From NCBI RefSeq assembly GCF_042453785.1, contig NC_091661.1, positions 28,201,501 through 28,265,500 on the forward strand: 64,000 nucleotides of DNA, given 5' to 3'. The position numbers were made by a program, and so were the translations under genes. Source of the stretch: Malus domestica. Taxonomy: Eukaryota; Streptophyta; Magnoliopsida; Rosales; Rosaceae. Positions 48,301 to 59,470 of the stretch are shown here, in pieces. The notes beneath the pieces are model-generated. The model was not told the origin of the DNA. It worked only from the letters and a program-made list of their open reading frames with translations, and searched no databases. Each line of letters begins with the position of its first letter. The stretch's first letter is position 1.

Positions 48301-51300
48301 CCGCACAATCTTCAGCCAATGATGTAGTTTTCACGCTAATATAACCTTCACAATTGAAACCAAATTTTGTCAGAAATGAAAACATAACTCTTTCTTCAAA
48401 ATCAAAGAATGACGGGAGCGACATTTATGTTACCATTAAGATTGATAGTGCCTGCCCAAACAGTGGAGTCCTTTTCTTTGGCAACTGGATAGGATTCTCC
48501 AGTTAGTGTTTTCTCATCGACTTCAGCTTTTCCTTCAACAACTATTCCATCAATCGGTATCTTTTCGCCGGCCTTAACAGCAAGAATTGTGTTCAACTTT
48601 ACCTCATCAACACCCACAACTTCTCCACTCTCTGCTAAGACTGCTATTTGGGGGGCCATGCTCATCAACGACGACATCACTGCTTTTGCCTGAGTAGATA
48701 AAAGCATGTTATTCTACATGTCTGACTGTTTATGATATACATTACCAAGTCATTCGTTAATCCCTTAAACAACATTTTAATGTATTAGTATCAGTGTTTT
48801 GAAAAACAAGCCTTGAGGCGCACCTAGGCAGCTTTGGAGACAAGGCGGTGATGAAAATGCCTCTGCCCAACGGGAATAGGCTTAAACTCGCCTAGATGTG
48901 ATCGAGGCATGCCTAGGCAGCTGCAGAGTTGACTGGGTTTTTTTTTTCTTTTTCTTTTTTAAAAGAAAAAAAATGCCAAAGTTCAAGTTCAACTAGACTC
49001 CATGACATACCCTCTAAGTTCAAGTTCAACAAGACCATATGACATACCTTCCAACTAGACTATATATTAATAATTATAGGTCCCATGAGTCGCCTCAATA
49101 TCAAGGCTTTCGCCTAGGAAGGGCTTCACTTTCGTCTTTTAAAGCATTGGTTAGTATGTGGTTTATCACAAAATTATGTACAAAACTGTCTTCAGCAAAA
49201 TTTGTTGTTCCAAAATCAATTGCTATGTTTTTCTGCCACTTATCGTTACTTGTATTTTGTTTAATTCAATGAGATTAGTTCTTAATTTTTTCATAAAAAA
49301 GAAGGATGAGTGTTTTATGCTAACCCTGTAACCTGCAGAAGACTGGAGCCACTCTGCAATGGTGAACAGAAAGACAATCGAGGCAGCTTCTGTATAGTCC
49401 TTCAAAGCAATTGTCCCAATTACTGTCAAAAGTTACACCAAATGGATTTACATAAATATACAAACATGCGCAAATAAGTAACTTCTGTATCATGTGTGCT
49501 GTTTTGCAATAGAGTAGATAAGTGGTAACAAAATTTTGGAGTGTAGAAAATATAATTTGACAAGTAATTTTAAAGTGGAACAGATGATTGTATCACATTA
49601 AGTATTATTCTCGTGATAGATGATTGACTGACAGTCATGTGTACAGTGTACCTCAATGTTTATAAGATAATTTCATATAACTAACGCAACATCATGCAGT
49701 AGAGTTTCTACCAATTTAGAAAACCAAAATTGTGGAGAATGAAATGAAAAAATAAGTTGAATATTAAGACAAAGTATTGACTCACCGGCAATGATAACAA
49801 GAATGTTGATGTCATGAAACCTGAAATTCCGAATAGCCGCAAAACATTTCAAAGCAACGGGGAAAATGCCAACGGCCACGGCTCCAAGGGCCAACCACCC
49901 TAATGGCCGATATGCGTACTTGAGAAATGATAGAACCAGTAACACGCCACTACCAATTGCATATGGACTTGGCCACGTTTTCTTGTAAATGTCCCCTGCC
50001 CCATACACTCTCACATTTGCTTCTAGCCTTGCTTGGTTTAGTGCCTTAACTGTCCATGAAATAACAGATCAAAAGGGCAATTTCCTCAAGGAAAAATAAA
50101 TTTGTTTATGTTGCCCTATCAGTTTTTCGATATCCATTCATGTGAGTTTGCTGTCGTATTAATTTTCCTTCAATTTTCAATGTTTCTAAATGTTATCTGA
50201 TGGGGCAAATCAAAAGAACTTTATCCTTATAAGTAATAATGGAGTTTGAAAAACTTGTGCATTTGTATTAAGATAAAAGAGTGTGTGAGAGGCCGACTAA
50301 ATGGACTGAGCATACTTTATTTTATTTTCGAATAAATAGCTTGAGCTTTTTTATTTTAAGAAAACTAATGTGCTTTTCCTCATAGTCAAGGAGTCTCAAG
50401 ATTCACACCGAAGGGGTGTAAAACTATTTAGTATTATATAGTGTAAGGTGAAACGTACAACGCTTCCAAAAAAAAGAAAGAAAAAAAAAGGTGAAACGTA
50501 CAATGAATTAGCTACAACTGAAACCTATTTTTAAGTATATTATAGTGGGTGATGAAAAGGAAAGCAAAATAGTACGTGAAAGTTGGGTAAAGAAAAACAT
50601 ATAAGGCATGCTCGTCTCTATCTTTTTGGGAACCGGATTCTCTCTGGATCCATATATATTGAATATGCTGAGCAGGCGATCTGCACTGTTAAAATTTGAT
50701 CCAACGACTACAAACAGAGTATTCTCTAAAAATTATAATAGTTGTAGCCGTTGAATTAAATTTCAACGGTCCAGATCGCCTGCTCAGCAGCCTCAATATA
50801 TATATGGATCATGACAGGATCCGGTTCCATCTTTTTGGTTCATAATGGTACAAACAGAGGACCCTCTAAAAATTAAAATAGTTGTAGTCGTTGAATTAAA
50901 TTTTAACAGTCCAGATCGTCTACTCAGCAGACTCAATATATATATGGATCAGGAAATGATCCGGTTCGATTTTTTTGGTTCATAATGGGACACGATATGC
51001 CGATTAATAATTCTCCCACAACAGAAAAAGTACACGTCCACCTACTGCTATCGTTCTTTTTTTTTCTTTTTCCCAAAACTATTTGCTTTCTGTTGTGCAA
51101 CTATTAAGAAAAAAATAACCAATTTTTAGCGCAAATATTAGAGAATTAAGGGGAAACACTAATATTAACTGGCGTAAAATTATTTAAGAGAATATATTAC
51201 CGATTTGAAGCTGGGAAATGAGAAGGCTATCATGGACAACAATGACAGTTCTGGAAGGCACAATCACTGAAACCGATTTCACACCTTCAAGAGGCTTGAG

Positions 51301-51411
51301 GATATTCTCTATCAGAGGAACTTCTGATGCGCAGCACAACCCCAACACATCAAAGTAGCTCTTCTGAAACTTTATGGCTGCTGGCTTTTCTTTTCCCTGG
51401 ACAGAAGCCAT
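45322..51411 (-). CDS. HMA2/HMA4-like P1B-2 Zn/Cd-transporting ATPase, copy B
   Basis: Same nine-exon structure as copy A: 51201-51411, 49786-50049, 49325-49422, 48434-48689, 48208-48345, 47778-48105, 47361-47563, 47038-47237, 45322-46827. It predicts 1067 residues, nine fewer than copy A because the C-tail has three rather than four His-rich 9-residue units. All catalytic motifs ([29 protein letters not shown]) are unchanged. Visible replacements are few: Ala to Val at residue 4, Arg to Thr before IGYIYSG, Ser to Pro before LVEIQ, His to Asp in the tail, Lys to Thr and Gly to Cys near the C-terminus. Splice sites are intact. It is expected to be a functional Zn/Cd pump unless promoter differences intervene. 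Confidence 0.95.
48792..49149. mobile_element. hAT-like MITE in HMA copy B intron 3
   Basis: Orthologous to 10720-11077, with the same termini and TSD. Confidence 0.7.
50628..50967. mobile_element. Fold-back MITE pair in HMA copy B intron 1
   Basis: Orthologous to 12556-12895, with the same hairpin arms around GGATCC and TGCTGAGCAGGC. Confidence 0.75.
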
Positions 51412-51772
51412 CCTGCTTAATTATCTCTCAACTTCTGCAAATACACAGGACACATGAAAAATTACTAATTTTATGTTGGTATACAAACTTTGTGTCTGAT
51501 TTGTGAAGAGTAGAGTTATGAAAATTATTTGGTCAGAAGTTCGTGTGTGTGTGATACAGGTGTACCGAGGGTCTCGAGGAGACGAAGAATAGGAGACTTG
51601 AGAATTACTTAACCAGGGGCAACTCATCTCCGTCGACAATACTAATCGTGAATTCACTCGATATGACCAAGGTAAATGCTTAAAGAAAATCACCTTGTAG
51701 GTAAGGGGGAGCTCTGGGGATTTTTCAAGCTTAATTCAGAGAGAGAGAGAGAGAGAGAGTAATAGGGTCTGA
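51412..51772 (-). promoter_or_regulatory. HMA copy B 5' UTR/promoter region
   Basis: Counterpart of 13340-13700 with only single-base differences. The leader-intron acceptor is conserved at about 51435, and the (GA)n run at 51739-51760 is one repeat longer than in copy A. Confidence 0.6.
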
Positions 51773-52904
51773 AAGCTTTAAGTAGATGAAGTTGTGAGAA
51801 CTATACCTATAAGAAGGGAAGGATTATAACTTATAGAGGGACATGTACATAAAGAATATCTTAAATTAATGAAGTAATCTCCTAACAAAACAACTTTCTT
51901 TGGTTGGAATAATTGGTTAACCAGATGGAGGGAAAAAGAATGGAATCCACATCAAAGCTTGTTTTATAGCATCTGTGGTTAACCTGATGAGATGGCCATT
52001 CAAACTGATTTAGCAAGTAAACCCTCAACGGCAAGTAATGTAGTAAGCTAATGTTGTATTATAACTTATTTAGCAAGTACACCCTCAACGGCAAGTAACG
52101 GCAAGTAATGTAGTAAGCTAATGTTGTATTATAACTGATTTAGTAAGTTTCTACAGGTAACATTGGTTGTTAGAGGAGTTGTGCGAGCTTGTATTCGGAG
52201 GATCGAATTTACGACGTGTGAAATTATTCATCCTCAGGAAATTACTACTTGCTTATCGAGACAACAAATGTGAGGTCGATATTGCAGGCTGTAGACTGTG
52301 ATATCGATAGCTTATTTGTTGGGTTCATTAAGCAAGTGGGCGGGAAGATTCGTTGACAGCAGCTGACGCAGATTCGGAATTGTTATTCTTGGGACTCGAC
52401 CCAAAGACACATCTGTTCTCGGAGTACTTGACGTTTCGAATTCTTGGGCAAGACCCACTCTCATTTTTTTTCAGTTTTGGTTTTCAGTATAAGTATTTTG
52501 AACTTCCGTTACTAGTTAATTGTTTTGACTTTACAAATGTTTTTGGAAAAGTATTTCTGTTTTCGTTTTTAAGTTGATTCGAGCTTTTGATCTATATGTT
52601 AGTACATATCTATTTTGACGTTATCTGGCCTTAAATTATTTTGTGTTTTCGACTTTATATCTTATTAAAGTATGTTTCTACTATTACACTGATGAGGAAA
52701 GAAAGTATGAGTCTGGGGGCACGAAAGATGGAATCATTGCAACCCGATCGCGACGGGATGACATTTTTCCTTTTGTGCAACTGCTCTGATTTGATTTCTT
52801 CGTTACGTATATATATGTGTATCTTTTTTCGTATTTTCGAGTTTTTCAGTGTAGTATGTTATTTTAAATTTCGAGGACGAATTTTTTTTATAAGGGTGGT
52901 AGAT

Positions 52905-55260
52905 TGAAACACCCCAACCCCATTTTATTTAAAAATTGTTTTAAAGCCTTAATTGGTGAGCCCGTGGGGCCCACCTTGTTTTATTTTATGTTTTCTGGTC
53001 TCCCTCTCTCTTCTCTCAGTTCTCTCTTCTCCCTCACCTTTCCCGCAACTCTCTCTCCCTCACTCTCTCGGCTCTCTCTATCTCCACCCCTCGGAGGGTT
53101 TTTCTTACCAACTAACATCACCATCGTCTTTATCTCGTCGCTACGAACTCAACCATAGTATTGGCATCTTGAAAGTCAAACCAGGAAGCCCCGTTCATGA
53201 GCTCCGTCGAGCACCGCCCCTTTCGAGGCCATTGTCGGCCAATCCACGGCGAGTTGGCTGGCGTGTAAGGTATCAATCTCTTTGTCTGCCTACGTACTAC
53301 AACTTTCCTTTTTGTTTCACTCAATTTTGTTGAGTATTGAAGAAGTTATACTCATTTGAATTTTACCCAGTTTCCGGCGACCTCTGAGGCTTTCGAGGAA
53401 TTTTCCGGAAAAATAACGGCGAGTTAGATGTCGTGTGAGGTACCATTCTCTTCGTCTCTTCAAGGGTTACAACTTTTGTCTTTGTCTCGCTTGATTTCGT
53501 TGAGTAGTGATAAAGTTATGGCTGTTTAAAATTAGGTGGTTTTCCGGCTGAATTTCCAGCCTTCTTCTTAGGCAAAACCAGGCCTCTTAGGCCCTTTAGA
53601 AAACCCCTCGGGCCTTAGGCCCGTGTTGTCTTAAGCCCAAAACCCTAGCCCCTTTAGTTTTTAAGTTTTGTTACTTGGTTTTTAAAACCCTTAGGGCCTG
53701 GGCCGGTTTTGACTTAAAGGGCTTTAAGCCCTGTTAGTTTTTGTGAGGCCTTAAGGCCTTGGTGCCGTGGGTGTGTGTGTGTGTATGTGTTTATGCATGC
53801 ACATACATGCCGTGTGTGTGTGTGTGTTTGGGGTTTAAGCCCAAACCACATTTCTTCACCCTAAACCCTTTTAACCCAAAAACCTTAGAAAACCCAATAT
53901 ATCCTAATCCTATTTAACCTAAACCTTAATCCGGATTTCAAGCCTAAAACCCGTTAGACCTAATTTGACCGTTGACCCCCGGTCAATGTTGACTTTAGGG
54001 TTGACTTTTCGGGTTTTCGTCCGGGACCCTTCTTAGGGTAATTCGACGTTCTGAATCCGTTTCCAATGTCCGTTTTCCCAAATTCAATTTCTATTATATA
54101 GTTTTATTTATTGGACTCTTTATGTGCTTAGGGGCAATTATTGTGACGTTTCCATCTTTGCTAGTGGCGCAACTTTTGGCAACTAAGTACTGTGAGTGGA
54201 CCCCTTCTAAAATTTCATGATTTTATAGTAATTGCATAAATGATTAGCATGCCTACGAAATTTGTGAATTGATTTATATCAATCCTGTTTACTGAATTTA
54301 TTGATTTTGTCTCGTGTTTTGGTGAGGAAATAAATGGTTAGCCTATTTTGAACTATATTTTTATATATCGTATTTTCTATAAAAACCATGAACTGGTAGA
54401 CTATCCGATGGATGACGATAGGATACTAGAACATGTTTTAGAAACCCCTCTTTATAGTATAGACGATGGATGACCTTATACTATGAAGTGGTTATTTATG
54501 AGAGGCGTAAATATTTGTGCGTACCTAATAGACACTATGCCGCCTGGGGCGAGGATCTGGTGTTGGCATGTAGGCCGGGAGAAATAATCCCTAGCGAAAG
54601 GCTGAGGGACACGGAGACAGGCATTGGGCCGGGAGGGAGTTATCTCTGGCTACGGGCACAGAGACTGAGGTGCAGGCATTGGGCCGAGAGTTATTATTTA
54701 TTCAGTGATCTTTCTAGCAGCACACCGCGTTTACGAGACGATTTATGATACATTTATTGTTTTGATTTCCGCGATGCGTTTCTGCGATATGACTTTTGAG
54801 ATATTTGGCATGCTAGGATTTTTTTATTAAATCCATCACTTATCATGCTAGTAGTTTTCATTATTAAACTGTGGGGGTTAGTATCTTGATAACTGTTTTA
54901 TTATTATTGTATATATGAACTTGGTCCACTCACCTTTGTTTTTCGCCCCTATTCAGGACTTAGAATCAATGCACCTAATCCCGACATCAAAACACTTCCG
55001 CAGCAGCATATTTGAGTCCTCTCGATGTAGGACCCACTTCTCTATTTATTCAATTTTATCTCAATTCTTTTTAGTGATTAGGTTTAGTTGTATGTTCTGA
55101 ACACGTTCCTAAATTATTAACTCATTGTTTTTAAATTCATAACCTTTATTTATTTCTGATTCTTAGCTTTTGTATCAATTAATGGCTTTCGTCAGCCTCG
55201 GGTGTCGGCCAGCACGTGTCTATCCTGGTATTCGGGGAATATCAGGGTTGGGGCGTGTCA
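52905..55260 (+). repeat. Ty3/gypsy 3' LTR, copy B, uninterrupted
   Basis: 2356 bp, TGAAACACCCCAACCCC to GGGGCGTGTCA, preceded by the same polypurine tract as copy A. It gives the intact form of the LTR that copy A carries split by a 3.4-kb solo LTR; the empty site CGCCCCTATTCAGG lies at about 54944. Confidence 0.82.
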
Positions 55261-56341
55261 AGTTTCATACATCGTCTTTAAAAAGTTTCAATGTCATACC
55301 TTATCTTCGAATTTGTTGCAATGTCATACCTTCTATCAGTTCCTTTGTTAAATGCTGACGTGGCATGAGACAGGTCCACTTTTTATTAAAAAATTAATAA
55401 AATATTAAAAAGTATTAATTAAATATTAACTAAATATTAAAAATTAAAAATTTAAACCCCCCCCCCCCGAAAGAAACCCCATCCCCTTCATCATCTTCCC
55501 TCCCTGCAACCCAAATCCAAAACCACTCCCACCCATCCTCCACCTCCTCCTCCGCACCCATCCTCCACTTCCTCCGCGTACCCATCTTCCCATCTCCCTC
55601 CCCCTCCCCCCCCCCCCAAACACGAGCCCAACTTGCAACCCAGAGCAAAAAAAAAAAAAAACCATCTTCATCTTCCTCGACCCCCCCTTCCCTGCAACCC
55701 ACCCCTCGCCTTTCTTCCCCATCCCATCTTCCCCAAACCCACCGTGCACCCATCCTCCACCTCCTCCTCCGCACTCACTACCTGCAACCCAAAAAAGAAA
55801 AAAAAAAACCCATCTCCCTTTCCCTGCAACTTAGATCTCGTCTTCCCCAATAGGTGTGGATTTAAGGAGTGGGGTGTGTAGAGGAGGGAGGAGGGTGGGT
55901 GTGAGGGTGGGTGCGAGGGTGGGTGCGGAGGAGGACGTGGAGGATGGGTGCGGTGGGTTTAGGGAAGACAGGAGGGGGAAGAAATGGGTGGGTCGTAGGG
56001 AAGGGGGTTCGGGGAAGATGAAGATGGGTTTTTTTTTTTTTTTCCTTCTTCTGGGTTGCAGGTTGGGTGGGGAGAAGGGGGTTGAGGGGGAGGGAATATG
56101 AACTAGGTTTTTTTTTTTTTTTTTTTTTTTTAATTTTAATTTTTTAATACTTAGTTAATATTTAAATAATTTTTTAATAAAAAGTGGACTTGTCTCATGC
56201 CACGTCAGCATTTAACAGAGGAACTAACGGAAGGTATGACATTGCAACAAATTCAAAGATAAGGTATGATATTGAAACTTTTTAAAGACGAGGTATGAAA
56301 TAACCCAAACGTTGAGGTAGTTTTATGTAATTTATCCTTTT
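55261..56341. mobile_element. Long fold-back (MULE-like) element, copy B
   Basis: Counterpart of 20583-21630. Small indels in the C-rich and G-rich arms separate the copies, including an extra CACCTCCTCCTCCGCA word near 55540 and loss of one GGGTGTGCGGGT unit. This shows fast slippage in the low-complexity arms. Confidence 0.7.
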
Positions 56342-56418
56342 TAATTTGTATAAGAAAAATCAACTGTGATTGCTAGTTCCTAGAGAAAAATAAATGTACT
56401 TCACATGGAAGAGGATAC

Positions 56419-56996
56419 TGTTGGATTTGTGACCAAGTGGACAACAAGCCAAAATACCTTTCGGCTAATAAAATAGAATAAGGAAAAGGGAGACATCATT
56501 ATGATGTCTAGCCCTTGATTTGTGGCTTTTACAAAAGCAAAGAAAGGTGGCCTTTTGTTTATATTAAGGCATTTGGTTATGCCTTTGGAGAATGGGGAGT
56601 TGGGAACGGCAGATTTGAGAGAAGAAAGAGAAGGGTTGTTGTTTTCTATCATTCCCATTTTGTTTGTAATTCCCTTTTGTTAGTTATCACTCAATAAAAG
56701 ATATTTGTGCTACATTTTGTGGCTTTTGGGAGAGAAGGAATTTGGTATATGTTTCCATCTTCTCCATTTGTTCTTTGTGAGAGTGAGAGCTATTGGGTGT
56801 ATGTGGGATTTGGGTTTGAGAGTTAAAACTCTATTTGTAATCTCCTTTTGATATTAGTGGAATTTCCTCGCCGTCTCGGAACTGGACGTAGGCTTACGCC
56901 GAACCAGTATAAATCCTTGTGTCATTTGGATTATTTGTCTTATCATATTTTGCCATTGTTGCTTATTGGTTTCATATTTGACGCTTCCGCACAACA
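56419..56996 (+). repeat. 5' LTR of TR-GAG element
   Basis: 578 bp, TGTTGGATTTGTG...CGCTTCCGCACAACA. CAATAAAAGA near 56692 may be the polyadenylation signal. Confidence 0.92.
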
Positions 56997-57023
56997 AGTG
57001 GTATCAGAGCTCTGGGTTTCGAC

Positions 57024-57854
57024 TTGGGGCTTTGTACTAATATGTCTATGAAACCTTCGAATATGTCGGTGAAATATGATATTGAAAAATTCAATGGGAG
57101 GAATGATTTTAGCCTGTGGCGGGTTAAGATGCGAGCTGTGCTAGTTCAACAAGGGTTGCTTAAGGCGCTACAGGGTGTGGAGGCCTTGCCACAAGATTGG
57201 TCTGCTGAAGAAAAAGAAGACACTTTGAATCGAGCACATAGTGCAATTATGTTATCACTATCTGATGAAGTTCTTCGTGAGATGGAAAATGAAACTACTG
57301 CAGCTGGTTTGTGGCTTAAGTTGGAGAGTATATACATGACCAAATCCCTCACCAATCGTTTGTATTTGAAGCAACGTTTGTACACTCTCCGTATGACTGA
57401 AGGTACACCTATTCAAAACCATCTTGATGAGTTTAATAAGGTTATTATGGATTTGAAAAGTATGGATAATAAAATTGATGATGAGGATCAATCTTTGATT
57501 TTGTTGTGTTCTTTACCTCCTTCGTATGCGAATTTTGTTGAAACTTTGTTATATGGGAGAGATTCTATTTGTATGGAGAATGTAAAAGCCGCTTTGAATT
57601 CAAGAGAGTTAAAGAACAAAGTATTTGGAAACTTGAATGATTCTCATTCTGAGGCTTTTATAGCAAGAGGCAGAGATAGGGAATATGGTTCAGGTAGTAA
57701 TAAAGGAAATTTGAGATCGAAGTCTAAGACCAGAAACAACACATGCAACTATTGTCGCAAGGAAGGGCATTGGAAAGTTGATTGCCCAAAACTGAAAGAT
57801 AATGCTGGTGCGAGTGCGAATGTCGTCGATGACGACTTCGACTTTGTTCTATGA
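57024..57854 (+). CDS. Gag protein of TR-GAG element
   Basis: 276 codons; the start may be the first ATG or the third one (MSMKPSN, 57042). The protein has the copia gag opening YDIEKFNGRNDFSLWRVKM and a UBN2 core (AAGLWLKLESIYMTKSL, IQNHLDEFNKVIMDLKSM, LLCSLPPSYANFVETLL). A complete CCHC zinc knuckle CNYCRKEGHWKVDC lies near residue 250, and the C-terminus is acidic (DDDFDFVL). Similarity to the Tnt1/Tork gag is clear. It is fully open, while no protease follows, so this Gag would have to act in trans with another element's Pol. Confidence 0.92.
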   Translation: MGLCTNMSMKPSNMSVKYDIEKFNGRNDFSLWRVKMRAVLVQQGLLKALQGVEALPQDWSAEEKEDTLNRAHSAIMLSLSDEVLREMENETTAAGLWLKLESIYMTKSLTNRLYLKQRLYTLRMTEGTPIQNHLDEFNKVIMDLKSMDNKIDDEDQSLILLCSLPPSYANFVETLLYGRDSICMENVKAALNSRELKNKVFGNLNDSHSEAFIARGRDREYGSGSNKGNLRSKSKTRNNTCNYCRKEGHWKVDCPKLKDNAGASANVVDDDFDFVL

Positions 57855-57878
57855 TGACAGTTGGCTACACCAGATTTG

Positions 57879-57883
<5 letters not shown>

Positions 57884-57926
<43 letters not shown>
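57884..57926 (+). repeat. 43-base A tract after gag, inside a hairpin
   Basis: The uninterrupted A run follows the gag stop by 30 bases. It is flanked by the inverted 10-mers ACACCAGATT (57867-57876) and AATCTGGTGT (57930-57939). Confidence 0.9.
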
Positions 57927-57929
<3 letters not shown>

Positions 57930-57939
57930 AATCTGGTGT

Positions 57940-58887
57940 TGTGGGTACTCTTAAATCTCTTTGCTACATATGGAAATTTAAGAGTTTGTAAGGATTCTTT
58001 GTTATGATTTGAGAAAGTTGCTTAGTAGCCTCTGTGTATGTTTGTGTTATGTCAGTTGCTCTTCATCGGTGTTTTTATTGTTTTGGATATTGGTATGGTT
58101 TTGTTTTTTTGGTAAAGTTGAATTCAATGAGGGCCAATTTGTTAAGTTCTGCAAGTTTGGATAGTGAGACACCACACTATTTTGGAGACACCTAATGCGG
58201 AACATTTGTGTGGAACCCTCTTGTAGAAGGCAAGTTATATGCTTTCTAACTTTGGTTTATGGACATTTGGTTGGATTTGTTTGCCACTGCTATTTGGTCT
58301 GTTGGTCTCCATCATCTGCAATTAGTTTTTTTGAAGACTCCAGTTGAGGTATGGTTTTGGATCTCCTGCTGATTATTTGAATTTGAAATTTTGGTTGTCC
58401 TGTTGGTGCTCATGTGATGATGGTAAACTTGAGTGAAGGGCATTTTTTTGTATGTGGTATGTGAGACCTTGTTCCAAATTTGTAATCAGTTTTGACTTGG
58501 AGAATGTGCCATGCTATGTGAATGAGTCTATTGGTGCAGTTTAAGACCATGGTGTTTGTGAGCAGGTGGAGTTCGTTGTGTGTCCAACTTTGGTATGGTG
58601 TGCTTGATCTTTTGTTGGCGATATTGAAGAATTCCAGTTCTTCGTTTGAATCACCTTTTGTTTTGATCAAGGCACTTATGGTTTGAAAATTTGGAGAAGA
58701 CGGTAGAGAAATGTTCACTTTCGTTGGCTTTGGTATAGTTTGAGTCTAGGTGGAAATTGTTATGAGCACTGGTAAGTTTGGGGAATTTGATTTAGTTTCC
58801 GTTGTCTTTAGTTTGTACTTTGGGTGCTTATGGTGATTGTTGGTTCGATTCTCTGTGATGCTTTCGGAACTTGGTCAAGGTGGAGAT
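57940..58887 (+). other. Non-coding 3' half of TR-GAG element
   Basis: No pol motif in either strand. G/T-rich on the + strand (many TTTGG and TTGGT words). Ends at the PPT-like purine stretch before the 3' LTR. Confidence 0.7.
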
Positions 58888-59465
58888 TGTTGGATTTGTG
58901 ACCAAGTGGACAACAAGCCAAAATACCTTTCGGCTAATAAAATAGAATAAGGAAAAGGGAGACATCATTATGATGTCTAGCCCTTGATTTGTGGCTTTTA
59001 CAAAAGCAAAGAAAGGTGGCCTTTTGTTTATATTAAGGCATTTGGTTATGCCTTTGGAGAATGGGGAGTTGGGAACGGCAGATTTGAGAGAAGAAAGAGA
59101 AGGGTTGTTGTTTTCTATCATTCCCATTTTGTTTGTAATTCCCTTTTGTTAGTTATCACTCAATAAAAGATATTTGTGCTACATTTTGTGGCTTTTGGGA
59201 GAGAAGGAATTTGGTATATGTTTCCATCTTCTCCATTTGTTCTTTGTGAGAGTGAGAGCTATTGGGTGTATGTGGGATTTGGGTTTGAGAGTTAAAACTC
59301 TATTTGTAATCTCCTTTTGATATTAGTGGAATTTCCTCGCCGTCTCGGAACTGGACGTAGGCTTACGCCGAACCAGTATAAATCCTTGTGTCATTTGGAT
59401 TATTTGTCTTATCATATTTTGCCATTGTTGCTTATTGGTTTCATATTTGACGCTTCCGCACAACA
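58888..59465 (+). repeat. 3' LTR of TR-GAG element
   Basis: 578 bp, apparently identical to the 5' LTR. Confidence 0.92.
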
Positions 59466-59470
59466 GATAC

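Larger units (their letters stand above)
56419..59465 (+). mobile_element. TR-GAG (gag-only copia) retrotransposon, copy B only
   Basis: 578-bp LTRs (56419-56996, 58888-59465) look identical by eye. The TSD is GATAC (56414-56418, 59466-59470), with the empty site in copy A near 21702. An exact TGGTATCAGAGC PBS (56999-57010) and a PPT-like AAGGTGGAGAT before 58888 are present. The interior encodes one intact gag with zinc knuckle, then a 43-base A tract and about 960 bp without pol. This is the TR-GAG type: a mobile element that supplies Gag but borrows pol. The identical LTRs indicate a very recent insertion. Confidence 0.93.
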
